From Simmondsia chinensis (Eukaryota; Streptophyta; Magnoliopsida; Caryophyllales; Simmondsiaceae), in the NCBI GenBank assembly GCA_018398585.1, contig JAGTTD010000001.1:17129750-17193749 (forward strand): DNA of 64,000 bases, in the 5' to 3' direction. Under the pieces are notes generated by a model, which made no database searches, was not told the origin of the DNA, and saw only the letters and a list, made by a program, of their open reading frames with translations. Positions 32,193-44,500 of this stretch are shown here, piece by piece (positions within the stretch are counted from its first letter, which is position 1; every line of letters begins with the position of its first letter). Position numbers and translations under genes: made by a program.

Positions 32193-33117
32193 TGAGATCT
32201 AAGTGTGCTTAATTTTGATGTGTTGTGAAAGTACCTCAATCAAATATAGGAAATCTAAGGAAAAGAAGCCATGTTTATATATCCCTTTACCCTTGTACTT
32301 GATAAAGTCCTGTCGGCATGGAGTAGGCTTGGTGTACCACACGCGTGCGCGGCTGCGCTGAGCCGACCGGCTCATCACGTCGCATCGTGGTGTGATATTT
32401 TTCTAACCCAGACTTTTATTTTTTTTGCAACCATTATTTTTGTTTAAGTTGCTGTAGAAGAACTCGAGGTAAGTTCTTGTCTTTGGGTTGTGCTCGAGGC
32501 CTTTGGTTCGAACTATCTTAGTTAACCTTGAGGGTGCTGCTGTGTGGCCAGTCCTGAGGCTCGAAGCTACAATACCATCTTTCCATAACTATTTTTCGCC
32601 CTAACAGAAACCGGGATTTAAGGCACTCCTATATCCGCCACTTTCCTTATTTGAGGTGGATTATTAGCCATGATCCTTTCCTTAACATACAAGGATTTTC
32701 CTCTATAAATACCATCACTTAGGGTTTTGTTAAAAACACAAGAAATACACTGAAATTACAGAAAATACTTCTTCTTCACAGCTTTCTTTCTCTCTCAAAA
32801 ATTCATTCTCTCCTCTCCTTTTTTTTTTTTTTTTTTTTGAGCAAGTTGGGCCCTACTCTATTCTATCTCCCCATAGTACACTGCTAAGGTAGGTGGTGAG
32901 TTAACCCTAAGGTCGGAGTGTCATTCATCCCATTGTACCTTTGTGGGAGCGTATACGATAGGGCAATGGATTCTCCACAGTAAGGCAGTTTCTTTGGTCA
33001 ATTCTTACTCTTCTGTTATTTAATTTGAAGTCATTTCAGTCGTTGTTTTGTATCTCGAGATCAATTTGATTGTAACAAAGTTCTATTTTGATCACTCATT
33101 ACCTTAGTTCTTCAACA
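32193..33117 (+). repeat. Cop-3 5' LTR
   Basis: About 925 bp, similar to the Cop-2 LTRs throughout (AGTGTGCTTAATTTT, TATAAATACCATCACTTAGGG, and the CTGCTAAGGTAGG to GTTAACCCTAAGG block). It contains a poly-T run at about 32819-32838. Confidence 0.75.
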
Positions 33118-33539
33118 ATCAAAGTCATTTATTAAAAATGAGAAATCACAATATGACTTTGGTGGGCTTTATTATTCTTGAAATGTCCAAATCTGAGTCC
33201 TTGGATGGGAAGAACTTCAAGATGTAGGCTAATAAGATGGAGTTCTTCCGGGGCCAAATGGAAGTTCATTATGCTTCTTATAATGATAGAGCCCCACCGA
33301 AGTCCAATAAGGAATTTGAGAAAGATAACCATATTTGAAAGGAATGGTTCTCCATTACATGAAAGCATCTCTTTATCAAATTTACATTAATATGAAAACC
33401 GCCAAAAAGTTATGGGAAGTGTCGTTAAACAAATATGGATTAAATAATAATGCGGCTAAAAAGTATGTTTGCAGTAGGTGTTAGCTTTTACCATGGTTGA
33501 TGAAAAACCTATTCTTGACAAAATCCATGAATATGAAAC
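33118..33539 (+). pseudogene. Cop-3 gag, 5' part
   Basis: Copia gag in shifting frames: a WDGKNFK-type start is degraded near 33200, MEFF and YASYNDRAPP follow, then LYQIYINMKTAKKLWE (about 33370) and DEKPILDKIHEYE (about 33497). The sequence is cut by Gyp-2 after codons for YE and continues at 39466 with a TLCTNILNEGMKFCE-like stretch, the expected next part of copia gag. Confidence 0.75.
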
Positions 33540-34139
33540 TGTCACGGGTCTGCCCCAGCTCGTGTCTGGGTCCGCTCAAGTTCGCGCCAGAGGTTTGTTA
33601 AGGTCCGGCCCAGCGGACTGTCAAGGCTCAGCCCGGTTCGCTGCCGGAGGTTTGTCAAGGCTCAGCCCGGTTCGCTGCCTGAGGATGTCATGGCACTGCC
33701 TTAGGCCCGGCCCGTTAGTACTTGTAATGGCCCATTCTTAATTGAACTAACACCCGGTATTAATAAATATAAATTGGGTATTAATTCAATTAATTAGCCA
33801 ATTAAAATAAAGGAAATGTATTAGAAGAATCTAGAACATCAAGAAGCGGTTACAAGCAACACGCTCCTCCCTTCCCCTTCCCGCCTTTTTACTTGTGGCG
33901 GTTATTTCCCACCTAATTCATTTGAATTGTTGTAAGTAGCTTAAATAGGGAGACATATACTTGTAATTGTTATCCAAACAAATATGAAATGGACACTTCT
34001 CTTTCCCGTCTTTAATTCTCTCTACTTCTCATCTAAATTTCACCTTCTTTCTCTCATCTTAACTCTAAACTTCTTATCAACCAAATTCTTGGATCACCCC
34101 GATCCTTGAATCTTAAGTCACGCATCCAAGATCGTGACA
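33540..34139 (+). repeat. Gyp-2 5' LTR
   Basis: 600 bp. The GC-rich U3 holds a 34-bp direct repeat (GTCAAGGCTCAGCCCGGTTC..., about 33618-33685). TATA-type box (CTTAAATAGG) near 33941; pyrimidine-rich end about 34001-34080. Confidence 0.95.
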
Positions 34140-34208
34140 AGGTGGTATCAAAGCCATCTTCCGATCATCAAACTGGCCATTACAAGAAGTACACGATCCG
34201 CTGCAACA

Positions 34209-37200
34209 ATGTCTACATCGGAGGAAACGATTGATTCGCAAGTTCAACAAAGATTTGAATCGGTTGAACGGCGCTTAGAGAAGCTGGAACGAATTTCTGA
34301 AAATCAAATTCAAATTAGCAACGAGCTCAAAACCTCCATACTTTCTCAAGCTCAAGTTACCGAGAATCTAAGGATCACAATGGAGACCTTGAACACTACA
34401 ATACAGAGATTCGCAATTAGCCAAGAAAAACGACCGGAAGTCACATTACCGACTGCAACAGCTCACGCTACCGCTGGAGGGTCCGGCAATTATGTTCCAA
34501 TTGGAGGAAGTGGCTTGATTCCTCCACCGCCACCACCACCGGAGATCAGACATGAGCAAGCTCCCTCACGTATGGGTGATGAAGGAGAAAACAGTGGGAA
34601 TAACGGCAGTCACCGCACCTGGAGCTCACACCACACTGCCGAACTTGATCCGCCCCGCTTTGATGGATCTAATCCAAGAGGATGGATCAGGAGGTTGCTT
34701 AAGTACTACCGTTGGTATCAAGTACCATCGGAGGAGTGGGTGGAGTTCGCCTCAAACCACCTGCTCGATCATGGGGAGGCTTGGTACCAGGCCTTAGAGC
34801 TCAAGAATCTAGTAATTACGTGGCAGTTCTTCGTGGACGAGCTTTGCAAGAGATTCGGAGATCGGTCCCTTCAAGATATTGTGGAGGAATTCAGCAAGAT
34901 TGTTCAAATCAACATGGTGGAGGACTATATCATACATTTCGAAGAACTCAAGAGTTGGATGTTGATTTATCATCCGACCTTAATGGAAGATTACTTCGTT
35001 TCCAGTTTTATAAGCGGCCTCAAGCAGGTCCTCAGAGCTTCAGTCAAAGCAGCCAGGCCAAAGGACTTAAGTTTGGCATTTGAACAAGCCAAGCTTCAAG
35101 ACGTGGCTATCGCTGAGATCCGTGGCACCAGAGGGACTGGAACGGGTGTCACCAGTCCTGGATTCCATGTCAAGACAGTGTCCAGTGCACGCACGGGACC
35201 GCCGGTGTCTTTCCACGGCCCAGCGTCCTCGTACGAGTCCGTGACAAAGCCCAATGGGGCACGGTCAGGTTCGGCACCTTCCACTGGCTCCAGTGCTCCA
35301 AGGCGAGAACCTGGACAATGTTACAAGTGCCGGGACCGATACTTTCCTGGACACATTTGTAAGTCCAAACAGCTCCAAAGTATGGACGGGCAAGAGGAGG
35401 TTGAGGAAGAGCAAAAAGAAGACGAAGAGGTGCAAGAAGAAGAGGAGGCTCAAGAAGACGACATAGGGGTGATGGAAATCTCCCTTAACGCCCTCTCTGG
35501 GCGCATAACTCATAATACCATGCGCTTGAGTGGGTCCATCAAGAAGAGGACCGTTACTGTCCTTGTTGATAGTGGAAGCACCAATAGCTTTCTAGACGCT
35601 GCTGTGGTCCGTGAACATAAGCTGGAGACCGTGCCAACGCTTGTCATGACAGTCACCATAGCTAATGGGGAGAGCCTCATGAGCTATCAGAAATGCACGG
35701 GTGTCAAATGGAAAGTTCAAGGCACTACCTTCACTGACGACCTACGGGTTCTTGAGCTACGTGGGAGTGACACAGTTTTGGGAGTGGATTGGTTACAACA
35801 ATATGGCCCGGTAACCATTTACTTCGCCAACCTCCACTTCTCTTGCTACAAGGAGGGGAAGACGGTCCGGTTGCAAGGCATGGCTGAGCAAGCAACATTA
35901 CATTCCATATCCGAGAGTGGCATTATACGGTTCTTGAAGAAACGGGCCAGCTGCGTGATAGGCCATCTCTTCATGGCCACCGGAGTAGTGGAAATGCCTG
36001 AAGCTAAGTTACAACCAGACTTAGCACATCTGTTGAACCAATATGAAGATGTGTTTGACATCCCAAAGGGGCTGCCTCCACCTCGGACTCATGACCACAA
36101 CATTCCTACCATACCAGGGGCCAAACCTGTTAACATCAGGCCCTACCGGTATCCTCATCACCAAAAGGATGAGATCGAGAAGCAAGTTAAAGAGACGCTC
36201 ACAACTTCCATCATACAGCCAAGCAGAAGTCTGTTCGCTTCACCCGTCCTCTTAGTCAAAAAGAAGGATGGCACCTACCGATTCTGCATTGATTACCGCC
36301 AGCTCAACCAGATTACTGTCAAAGACAAGTTCCCCATTTTGGTCATTGATGATCTCTTGGACGAACTCCAAGGGTTAGCAGTTTTCTCAAAAATAGACCT
36401 CCGGGCCGGTTATCATCAGATTCGAGTCAGAAATGAGGACCGCCACAAAACAGCCTTCCGTACGCACCAGGGACACTATGAGTTCCGGGTCATGCCCTTT
36501 GGTCTGACCAATGCCCCTGCCACATTCCAAGCACTAATGAATGAGGTTTTTGCCCCATTCTTGAGGAAGTTCATCTTGGTCTTCTTTGATGACATTTGGA
36601 TTTACAGCCCGGGGATGGGCACACACTTACAACACTTAGCATTGGTCTTGGACACGCTCCGTGCCCATAAGCTGTACGCCAAACGCAGCAAATGCACGTT
36701 CGGACATGACCATGTTGAGTACTTGGGCCATATTATCTCACAAGAGGGGGTGGCCACTGACATGGCCAAGGTTGAAGCCATGAGAGATTGGCCCGTACCT
36801 ACAAGCGTCAAAAGCCTCCGTGGGTTCCTTGGCCTCACCGGATATTACCGTAAGTTCATCAAGGGTTATGGAACGTTGAGCAAACCCTTGACAAGCCTCC
36901 TCAAGAAAGGATCCTTCCTTTGGAACGTGACCGCTCAGGAGGCCTTTGAGTCCCTTAAAGTCACCATGATGGCAGCGCCCGTGCTGGCCCTCCCTGACTT
37001 CAACGAGCCTTTTGTCCTGGAAACAGACGCTTGTGACGTTGGCATTGGGGCCGTCTTGACTCAAAAAGGGAGGCCCTTGGCTTATCTTAGCCAGGCCCTC
37101 AGTCCGCGCCACTTGGGCCTATCTGTTTATGAGAAGGAGCTCATGGCCGTGATCATGGCGGTCCAAAAATGAAGGCATTACCTCCTCGACAGCCATTTCA

Positions 37201-38831
37201 TCATCAAGACAGACCACTCCAGCTTGCGCCACCTCTTGGACCAGCGCATCAGCACCAGACTTCAACAAAAGGGAGTCTCCAAGCTTATGGGCCTCAGCTA
37301 TGGCATTCAGTACCGTAAAGGGGCCGAGAACCGTGCCGCAGATGCCTTGTCAAGGAGCAGTGAAGGACTGGACCAGGGCACGCTGGCCCAGCTAACCCTT
37401 GGCACCCCGACTTGGGTGAGGGAGGTTAGCGATAGTTATATAGATGACGTCCAAGCTTCCCAGCTCCTTGCTCAACTGACCCTTGACCCTAAGGGCCAAC
37501 CTCCGTTCTCCCTTGAAAAGGGGATCATCCGTTACAAGGGATGCATCTATGTGGGTGAAAGTGCATCCGTAAGAGACAAAGTCTTGCTTGCCCTCCATGA
37601 TTCACCAGTTGGAGGACATGCAGGAGAAACAGGCACGTTGATGAGAGTCAAGAGCATGTTTTACTGGCCAAAGCTCAGAGACAGTGTCAAGGAATGGGTG
37701 CGCAGCTGTGACATATGCCAACGTACAAAAGGGGAACATGTGCCCTACCCAGGCCTACTCCAGTCCCTGTCGGTTCCAGACCAGGCCTGGTCCAGCATCA
37801 GCCTGGATTTCATTGAAGGCCTGCCTCGATCTCAAGGAAAGGACGTGATCATGGTTGTGGTGGACCGCTTCACCAAGTATGCCCATTTTTTGACCTTGGC
37901 ACATCCTTATACAGCAGCAAGAGTGGCTCAACTCTTCCTGGATCACGTATACCGTTTGCACGGGTTGCCAAAGGACATAGTCTCAGATAGGGATTCCTCC
38001 TTTCTAAGTCTATTCTGGAAGGAACTTATGCGTCTTGCTGGGGTGAATTTACTCATGAGCAGCTCTTATCACCCCCAATTTGATGGGCAGACCGAGAGAG
38101 TCAATCAATGCCTAGAAAATTATCTCCGTGCCATGGCCCTCCTCTAGCCCAAGCTATGGGCCCAATGGATGCCTTTAGCGGAATTTTGGTATAACACCAA
38201 CTATCACTCCTCGCTGAAGACCGCGCCATTAAAGGCCCTGTATGGTTATGAACCACGCCTCCTAGCTTGTGATGTTACCTGTCACTCTACTTCTCCTGAT
38301 GTGGAGGACTTTGTCACAGAACGGGGTCATATGATCAACATTCTTAAGGAAAATCTGAAGGCAGCCTAGCATCGTTATGAGCAGATGGCAGATCTAAAAA
38401 TGACCGAGCGCACATTTGAAGCAGGGGACTTAGTCTACCTCAAGCTGCAGCCTTACCGTCAGACATTCGTGGCCTTAAAAAGGAACTTGAAACTGGCAGC
38501 TCGCTACTACGGTCCTTATCCAATCTTAGCCAAGATTGGGTTTGTTGCTTACAAACTAGACCTACCAGAAGGGGCCAAAATTCACCCAGTTTTCCACATA
38601 TCGAGGCTCAAAAGGAAGATTGGGCAACGGGTTCAAAGCAGTAATGAGCTTCCACAATGTGACTCAGACGGGGATCCTGAAGTCATGCCTCAGGAGGTGC
38701 TCCAACACCGGACTGTGACAAGAGACAAGAAGAGAGTTGCACAGGTGCTGATCAAATGGAAAAACTTGGCACAGGAGACATGGGAAGATTGGGCCTTCCT
38801 ACGCAGGCAGTTTCCCCTCTTTAATCCTTGA
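34209..38831 (+). pseudogene. Gyp-2 gag-pol polyprotein, three in-frame stops
   Basis: A 1,540-codon frame from ATG 34209 to TGA 38829-38831. Parts by residue: coiled coil 10-70; Pro run about 102-108; gag/capsid 145-310; zinc knuckle 371-384 (CYKC...GHIC); acidic Glu run about 400-430; protease with active Asp 454 (LVDSGSTNSF); RT with CIDYRQLN and the catalytic FFDD around 794-795; RNase H with Asp 940 (ETDACDVGIGA); integrase zinc site His 1130 to CDIC 1167; integrase core Asp 1200, Asp 1260, Glu 1296, the D-D-35-E spacing; chromodomain-like tail about 1508-1535 (VLIKWKNLAQETWEDW). Breaks: TGA 37170 (in place of a Trp codon), TAG 38145 and TAG 38367 (in place of Gln-type codons). It was recently functional. 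Length fits a plant chromovirus. Confidence 0.93.
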
Positions 38832-38841
38832 GGACAAGGTT
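38824..38841 (+). other. PPT-proximal stem-loop, Gyp-2
   Basis: ATCCTTG-AGGA-CAAGGTT: the inner stem is perfect with C-G as the third pair, as in RRM-LTR and Gyp-3; one outer mismatch. The polyprotein stop codon overlaps the stem/loop. CATGGGGAAGGCAC follows before the LTR. Confidence 0.7.
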
Positions 38842-38860
38842 TGTTTCATGGGGAAGGCAC

Positions 38861-39460
38861 TGTCACGGGTCTGCCCCAGCTCGTGTCTGGGTCCGCTCAA
38901 GTTCGCGCCAGAGGTTTGTTAAGGTCCGGCCCAGCGGACTGTCAAGGCTCAGCCCGGTTCGCTGCCAGAGGTTTGTCAAGGCTTAGCCCGATTCGCTGCC
39001 TAAGGATGTCATGACACTGCCTTAGGCCCGGCCCGTTAGTACTTGTAATGGCCCATTCTTAATTGAACTAACACCCGGTATTAATAAATATAAATTGGGT
39101 ATTAATTCAATTAATTAGCCAATAAAAATAAAAGAAATGTATTAGAAGAATCTAGAACATCAAGAAGCGGTTACAAGCAACACGCTCCTCCCTTCCCCTT
39201 CCCGCCTTTTTACTTATGGCGGTTATTTCCCGCCTAATTCATTTGAATTGTTGTAAGTAACTTAAAAAGGGAGACATATACTTGTAATTGGTATCCAAAC
39301 AAATATGAAATGAACACGTCTCTTTCCCGTCTTTAATTCTCTCTACTTCTCATCTAAATTTCACCTTCTTTCTCTCATCTTAACTCTAAACTCCTTATCA
39401 ACCAAATTCTTGGATCACCCCGATCCTTGAATCTTAAGTCACGCATCCAAGATCGTGACA
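38861..39460 (+). repeat. Gyp-2 3' LTR
   Basis: 600 bp, TGTCACGG...GTGACA, carrying the same 34-bp U3 repeat as the 5' copy, followed by GAAAC. Confidence 0.95.
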
Positions 39461-39465
39461 GAAAC

Positions 39466-41112
39466 TTTATGCACTAATATATTGAATGAGGGCATGAAGT
39501 TTTGTGAAACATTTCAAGCTAACTGCCAAATTGGCAAACTGCCTCTCTCCTGGTAATATTAAAAAGCGTCTTTAAAACACAAAAAGAAGGACATTATGTT
39601 GCAGGAATTGATCTCTTATATTAACTTGAACAATTAGAACCGCAAACAAGATAAGGGGAAGTCCTGTGAGTACTCCTCTTTGGCAGATAACATTGTTGAA
39701 TGATGAAACGCAGGAAAGAAAGGAAAGTTCATGAAACCTTGGATCAAGGGTAATGCTCAAGAGGAAGGCTCTAGCAATAAGCAAAGTCAATCTCGAGGAA
39801 AGAGGCCAATGAACAATGCTAGTGATGGCTAAAAGAGGACCAAAAGAACATGATGGACTAATGGCAAGAGTGGCCACACTTCAAGGAACTACAGAAAGGG
39901 ATTCGGACCAGGAAAGCATATAAAACATAGGCCCCGGGCTAATCTCATCAAGGAAGGAGATGTGTTTGTTGCCATGATCTCCGAGGTGAATATGATTGGG
40001 AACACGATGGAGTGGGCCGTAGATACTAGTTCCATGAGGCACATCTTCACCAATAAGGACTTGTTCTATGAGTATGAGAAAGCCAATAATGCCGAGAAGG
40101 TGTACATGGGCAATTTCAGTTCAATCCCTGGCCATAGCTTGGGAAAGGTCCTTCTCAAGCTCAACTCTGGAAAATCTCTATGTTTGAAAAACAAGATGCA
40201 TGTTTCTGATCTGCATATGAATTTAGTCTCTGGAGCATTATTGAACAAAGTTGGCTTTAAGTTAACTTTTGAATCCAACAAGTTAATCCTAACTAAAAAT
40301 TCCAACTTTATTGGGAAAGGATTCTATAATGGTGGTATTTTTGTACTTGATTTGTTCAATGATATGAATAAATCATGCTTGAGTTCTACTTATATTGTTG
40401 AATCATTAGAATTATGGCATGCTAGGCTTGGACATATAAATTATAATTCGGTTAACTTAAACAATGAGTTTAATTCCTGACTGGATAAAATTGAACTTGA
40501 TAAAAGTAAAATATGGGTCAAAGGCAAACATTCTAAGAAGTCATTCAAAAAATCAGTTGAAAGAACTTCAACCTTGCTCACCATAAGTAAAGATGGTAAA
40601 AGATATTACATCACCTTTTCGGATGACCACTCGAGATTCACTAAGGTGTATCACTTAAGTACAAAAGACGAGGCTCAGTAAATGTTTCTTAAATATAAAT
40701 CTGAGGCTGAAAGACAATTAGATCATTGGATCAAAATGATTAGATCTGATGGAGGAGGTGAGTATGATACCACCTTGTTCAAGAAAAATTGTGAAGAACT
40801 TAGCATAATTCATGAGGTCTCAGCACCGTACACGATTCACCAAAATGGTATAGCTGATAGGGAGAATAGAACCCCTAAAGACATGATGAATACTATGTTA
40901 ACTAGCTCAGGTTTACTCTTAAGCTTGTGGGGCAAAACCGTGTTATTTGCTTGCCACGTACTTAATAGGGTTCCACATAAAAGGTTAGATAAAACTCCTT
41001 ACGAGCTGTGGAAGGGCTGCGTGCCTAACTTGAAATACCTCAAAGTGTGGGGGTGTCTAGCTAAATTAGGGATACCCAAATTTAAAATAAGTAAAATAGG
41101 TCCCAAACCGTT
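39466..41112 (+). pseudogene. Cop-3 gag (3' part), protease and integrase remnant
   Basis: Gag resumes after the GAAAC duplication (NEGMKFCETFQAN). Then a spoiled zinc knuckle (GHTSRNYRK, about 39866), protease in which the usual DTG or DSG is DTS (EWAVDTSSMRHI, about 40010-40045), GAG-pre-integrase (LWHARLGHINYNS, about 40410) and integrase core: ITFSDDHSRF (about 40611), MIRSDGGGEY (about 40735) and NGIADRENRT (about 40840), where the catalytic Glu of the family is Asp. Longest open pieces are 39962-40480 and 40682-41131. Stops at 40478 and 40679. The gene is cut at 41112 by the Gyp-3 LTR before the end of integrase. Confidence 0.85.
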
Positions 41113-41493
41113 TGTTAACTACCAAACCTAGATTGATAGCTAACCTTATGAAAGAGATGGATAAGGTGAGAAGAGAATTGAAAGGGATGAGAAATTAGAG
41201 AAATAGATGAGAAGTAGAGAGAGATTATCCAAAAGGAAATCTGAATTATATTCATTGAATGATCAATTTACATGACTTGAGCTTATTTATACCAAGACAC
41301 CAAGCAATAACCGAATATAACCACTTGTGGCACCAAAACACCTAGCCGCCAGATTTGACTCAAAGGGTCCCTAACTGACTTGGCGCCCAAACAAAGCCTG
41401 CCAACTAACTTCCAAAAACAATGCCAAAGCAAACTAAAACATTACAAGCAATTCAAGATCAATTGCAACCAAAAGACTAAAGGATTCATAACA
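41113..41493 (-). repeat. Gyp-3 3' LTR
   Basis: 381 bp; on the plus strand TGTTAACTACC...TTCATAACA. On its own strand: TATA box (TATAAATAAG) and a CTCTCTACTTCTCATC pyrimidine tract. It is preceded, on the minus strand, by the polypurine tract AAGGGGGAGGGAA. Confidence 0.92.
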
Positions 41494-41512
41494 TTCCCTC
41501 CCCCTTGAGAAG

Positions 41513-41530
41513 CTCCTTGTCCGCAAGGAG
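41513..41530 (-). other. PPT-proximal stem-loop, Gyp-3
   Basis: On the minus strand CTCCTTG-CGGA-CAAGGAG, a perfect stem in which two pairs (first and third) have changed together relative to NA-1. The usual stop codon here reads TGC, so the frame runs on into the LTR. Confidence 0.8.
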
Positions 41531-44500
41531 AAAAACTTGGAAATTGACTCTTCAAAAATGTAGGATTCTCCCATGTGACCACACGCTGGTCTAAGTTCAG
41601 CCACCGCACGATGCTCTGCTGGAAAGCTCCCGTAGCTCCTGTAATCATCTTCTGCCTCTTGTCAGCTACCGGTCCAAGCAGCAACGCACCATTTGCTCCC
41701 ACTTCTGGTGGAGACCGTGAGCTTCTAACGCCTTTTTCCACCTGCTTTTTAAGTAATGATACATGGAACACCGGGTGAATGTATGAATGAGGAGGTAAAT
41801 CAAGTTTGTAAGAAACTTTGCCGATCTTCTCCAAAATTTTGTATGGGCCAAAGAAATGAGCACTTAGCTTGACATTCTTTCTGACAGCCAAAGAAGGCTA
41901 TCTATAAGGTTGTAATTTGAGGTAGACCATGTCTCCAACTTCATAAGTTTTGTCTACCCTCTTTTTATTTGCATAAAATTTCATTCGTGTACGAGGTTGA
42001 TGAAGATTATCCTTAAGAACCTGCAACATCTACTTCCGCTGCTGAATCAAGTCCCCTGCTGCAGAATCTGAAGTCCCTTACTGCTACAACATCATTGGGG
42101 AAGGAGGAGCATACCCATATAAGGCATGGAATGGAGAAGTGCCAATTGATGCATGAACATGAGTGTTAAACCAATATTCAGCTAAGGAGAGCCATTGATT
42201 CCACTCTTGAGGCCGTGAGAAAACCATACTCTAAAGGTACTGCTCAATACACTGGTTGACACGCTCGGTTTGTCCATCCGTTTGGGGATGATAGGATGAA
42301 CTAAGTGCCAATGTAGTACCCAACAATTTGAACAACTCTCTCCAAAAATTGCTTGTGAAGATCTTGTCCCAATCAGAAATAGTGGTTTATGGCAACCCAT
42401 GTAGCTTATATATGTTGTCCAAGAAGCTCTTGGCCAATCTCTCGGCTGTAACAGGCCCGATGAGTGATATAAAGTGACTACATTTGGTAAAGCGATCCAC
42501 CACTACCCAAATGACCTTCCTACCATCAGACTTGGGAAGTCCTACTATGAAATCCATGCTTATGTTGATCCAAGCACCCTCCAGAATGGGAAGTGGCTGC
42601 AAGAGTCCTTGGTATCTATGATCTCCCAATTTGGTTTGTTGACAAACCTCACAAGACTTAACAAAATCTGAAACTGCCTTCTTCATACCGTGCCAACTAA
42701 AGTATGCCTTCACTCTCTGATAAGTACCTTCAACCCCGGAATGTCCACCCCAAGCTGAATCATGTGAAGCCTTCACAATCTGATCCCTCAAATCAGTCGA
42801 GAAGCCAATGTACAGCTTGTTTTGCACCCGAATGATTCCCTTCTGCACAGATACTTCAGCCTTACTGCCAATGATATCAGCATCTTTCACCAACGCTACG
42901 GCCACACACTCTAGAGCAAAGGAGTCCCCTTCAGAAGATTTGTAGACTTCATCCATCCAAGATGGCAAAACAACAGACAATGCACCGCAAGAACCCTGCT
43001 TGTGGTCCTCAAACCTCCTTGACAAAGCATCTGCCGCCAGGTTTTCCTTTCCTCTTTTATACTCGATTGCATAATCAAGGCCTAGCAACTTCATTAAACC
43101 CTTATTTTGAATTCTTGTCACTATCTTTTGCTCCAAGAGGTGCTTAAAACTTTGATGATCTATTCGAATGATGAACCTATGACCATCCAAGTAATGTCTC
43201 CATTTCTCAATTGCTAGGAGAATTGCCAAGTATTCTTTTTCATAAGTGGACATGGCTTGATGTTTTGGACTAAGTGCTTGACTCAAATAAGCAATAGGTC
43301 TTCCATGTTGGGAAAGAACAGCCCCACAACCAGTCCCACTTGCTTCTGTCTCCAAGATGAAGTCCTCGGCAAAGTTTGGCATAGCTAATACTGGAGCCAC
43401 ACACATAGCAGACTTGAGAGCTTCAAAAGCTGTTTGTGCCTTTTCGGTCCACTTGAATGCATCCATCTTTAGAAGCTCAGTTAAGAGCTTTGCAATGGAC
43501 CCATAACCTTCAATGAACTTCCTATAATAACCGGTCAATCCCAATAAACCTCTCAATTGCTTCAAGGTCATAGGAATAGGCCACTCTTGCATTGCTTGCA
43601 CCTTGGAAGGATCGGTAGAGACTCCTTCATGAGAGATGACATGGCCCAAATACTCAAGTTTGGACTGAGCAAAAGAACATTTTGACAGCTTAGCAAAAAA
43701 TCTGTGCTGCGGCATCACTACAAACACTTCTCTAAGATGAATGAGGTGATCCTCATAGGAAGAACTATATATCAATATATGATCGAAGAAAACCAACACT
43801 GATCTCCTCAAGTAAGGCTTGAAAATGTCATTCATAACAGCTTGGAATGCGGCCGGAGCATTTGTTAAACCAAAAGGCATAACAACGAACTCAAAGTGCC
43901 CATGGTGTGTCTGAAAAGCAGTCTTGTATATATCCGGCTTAAGAACTCTGATTTGATGATATCCCTACCTCAAATCAAGCTTAGAGAAGAAATGTGCTCC
44001 ATAGAACTCATCAAGCAAATCGTCAATGATAGGAATAGGAAACTTATCTTTCACTATCAAAGAATTCAGTTGGTGATAATCGATGCACAGTCTAGCCATG
44101 CCATCCTTCTTCTTCACAAGAATCACGGGTGAGGCAAAAGGACTATGGCTTGGTCTAATGAAGCTCATTTGAAGCAACTCATCAACTTGATTCTCAATCT
44201 CTTATTTTTGGGCATGAGCATAACGGTAAGGCCTGATCTTCACTAGATCAGAGTTAGCTCGAAGAGGTATAGCATGATCTACACTTCTTTGTGAAGGAAG
44301 GCTCTTTGGCTGCTCGAAAATATCCTCAAACTCTTCAATCAAAGTGTGAACTTCAAGTTGAATGTCTGGCTGCAGTTCAGCAGGAGAAAAGACGAACAAT
44401 TGCCCAAGCCATTGAATTGCATTCTTCTTGAATCCTCCATGTAAGTGCTTGCCATTGATCAGCCGCAACTATGCTTGATCTGAAATCCCTTGTAATGTGA

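Larger units (their letters stand above)
33540..39460 (+). mobile_element. Gyp-2: Ty3/gypsy chromovirus nested in Cop-3 gag
   Basis: 5,921 bp with 600-bp LTRs at 33540-34139 and 38861-39460 and a perfect GAAAC target duplication (33535-33539, 39461-39465). Ends are TGTCACGG...GTGACA. Primer site TGGTATCAAAGCC is at 34143-34155. By eye the LTRs differ at about 16 of 600 sites (about 97%). It is the best preserved element here: one frame through the whole polyprotein with three stop codons and no frameshift. Confidence 0.95.

Noticed and set aside
35265..35513. Open frames antisense to Gyp-2 gag-pol (also 36738-37112, 42474-42671 and similar)
   Set aside because: They mirror the codon pattern of the real polyprotein on the other strand, have no domain and no start context, and vanish in sister elements.
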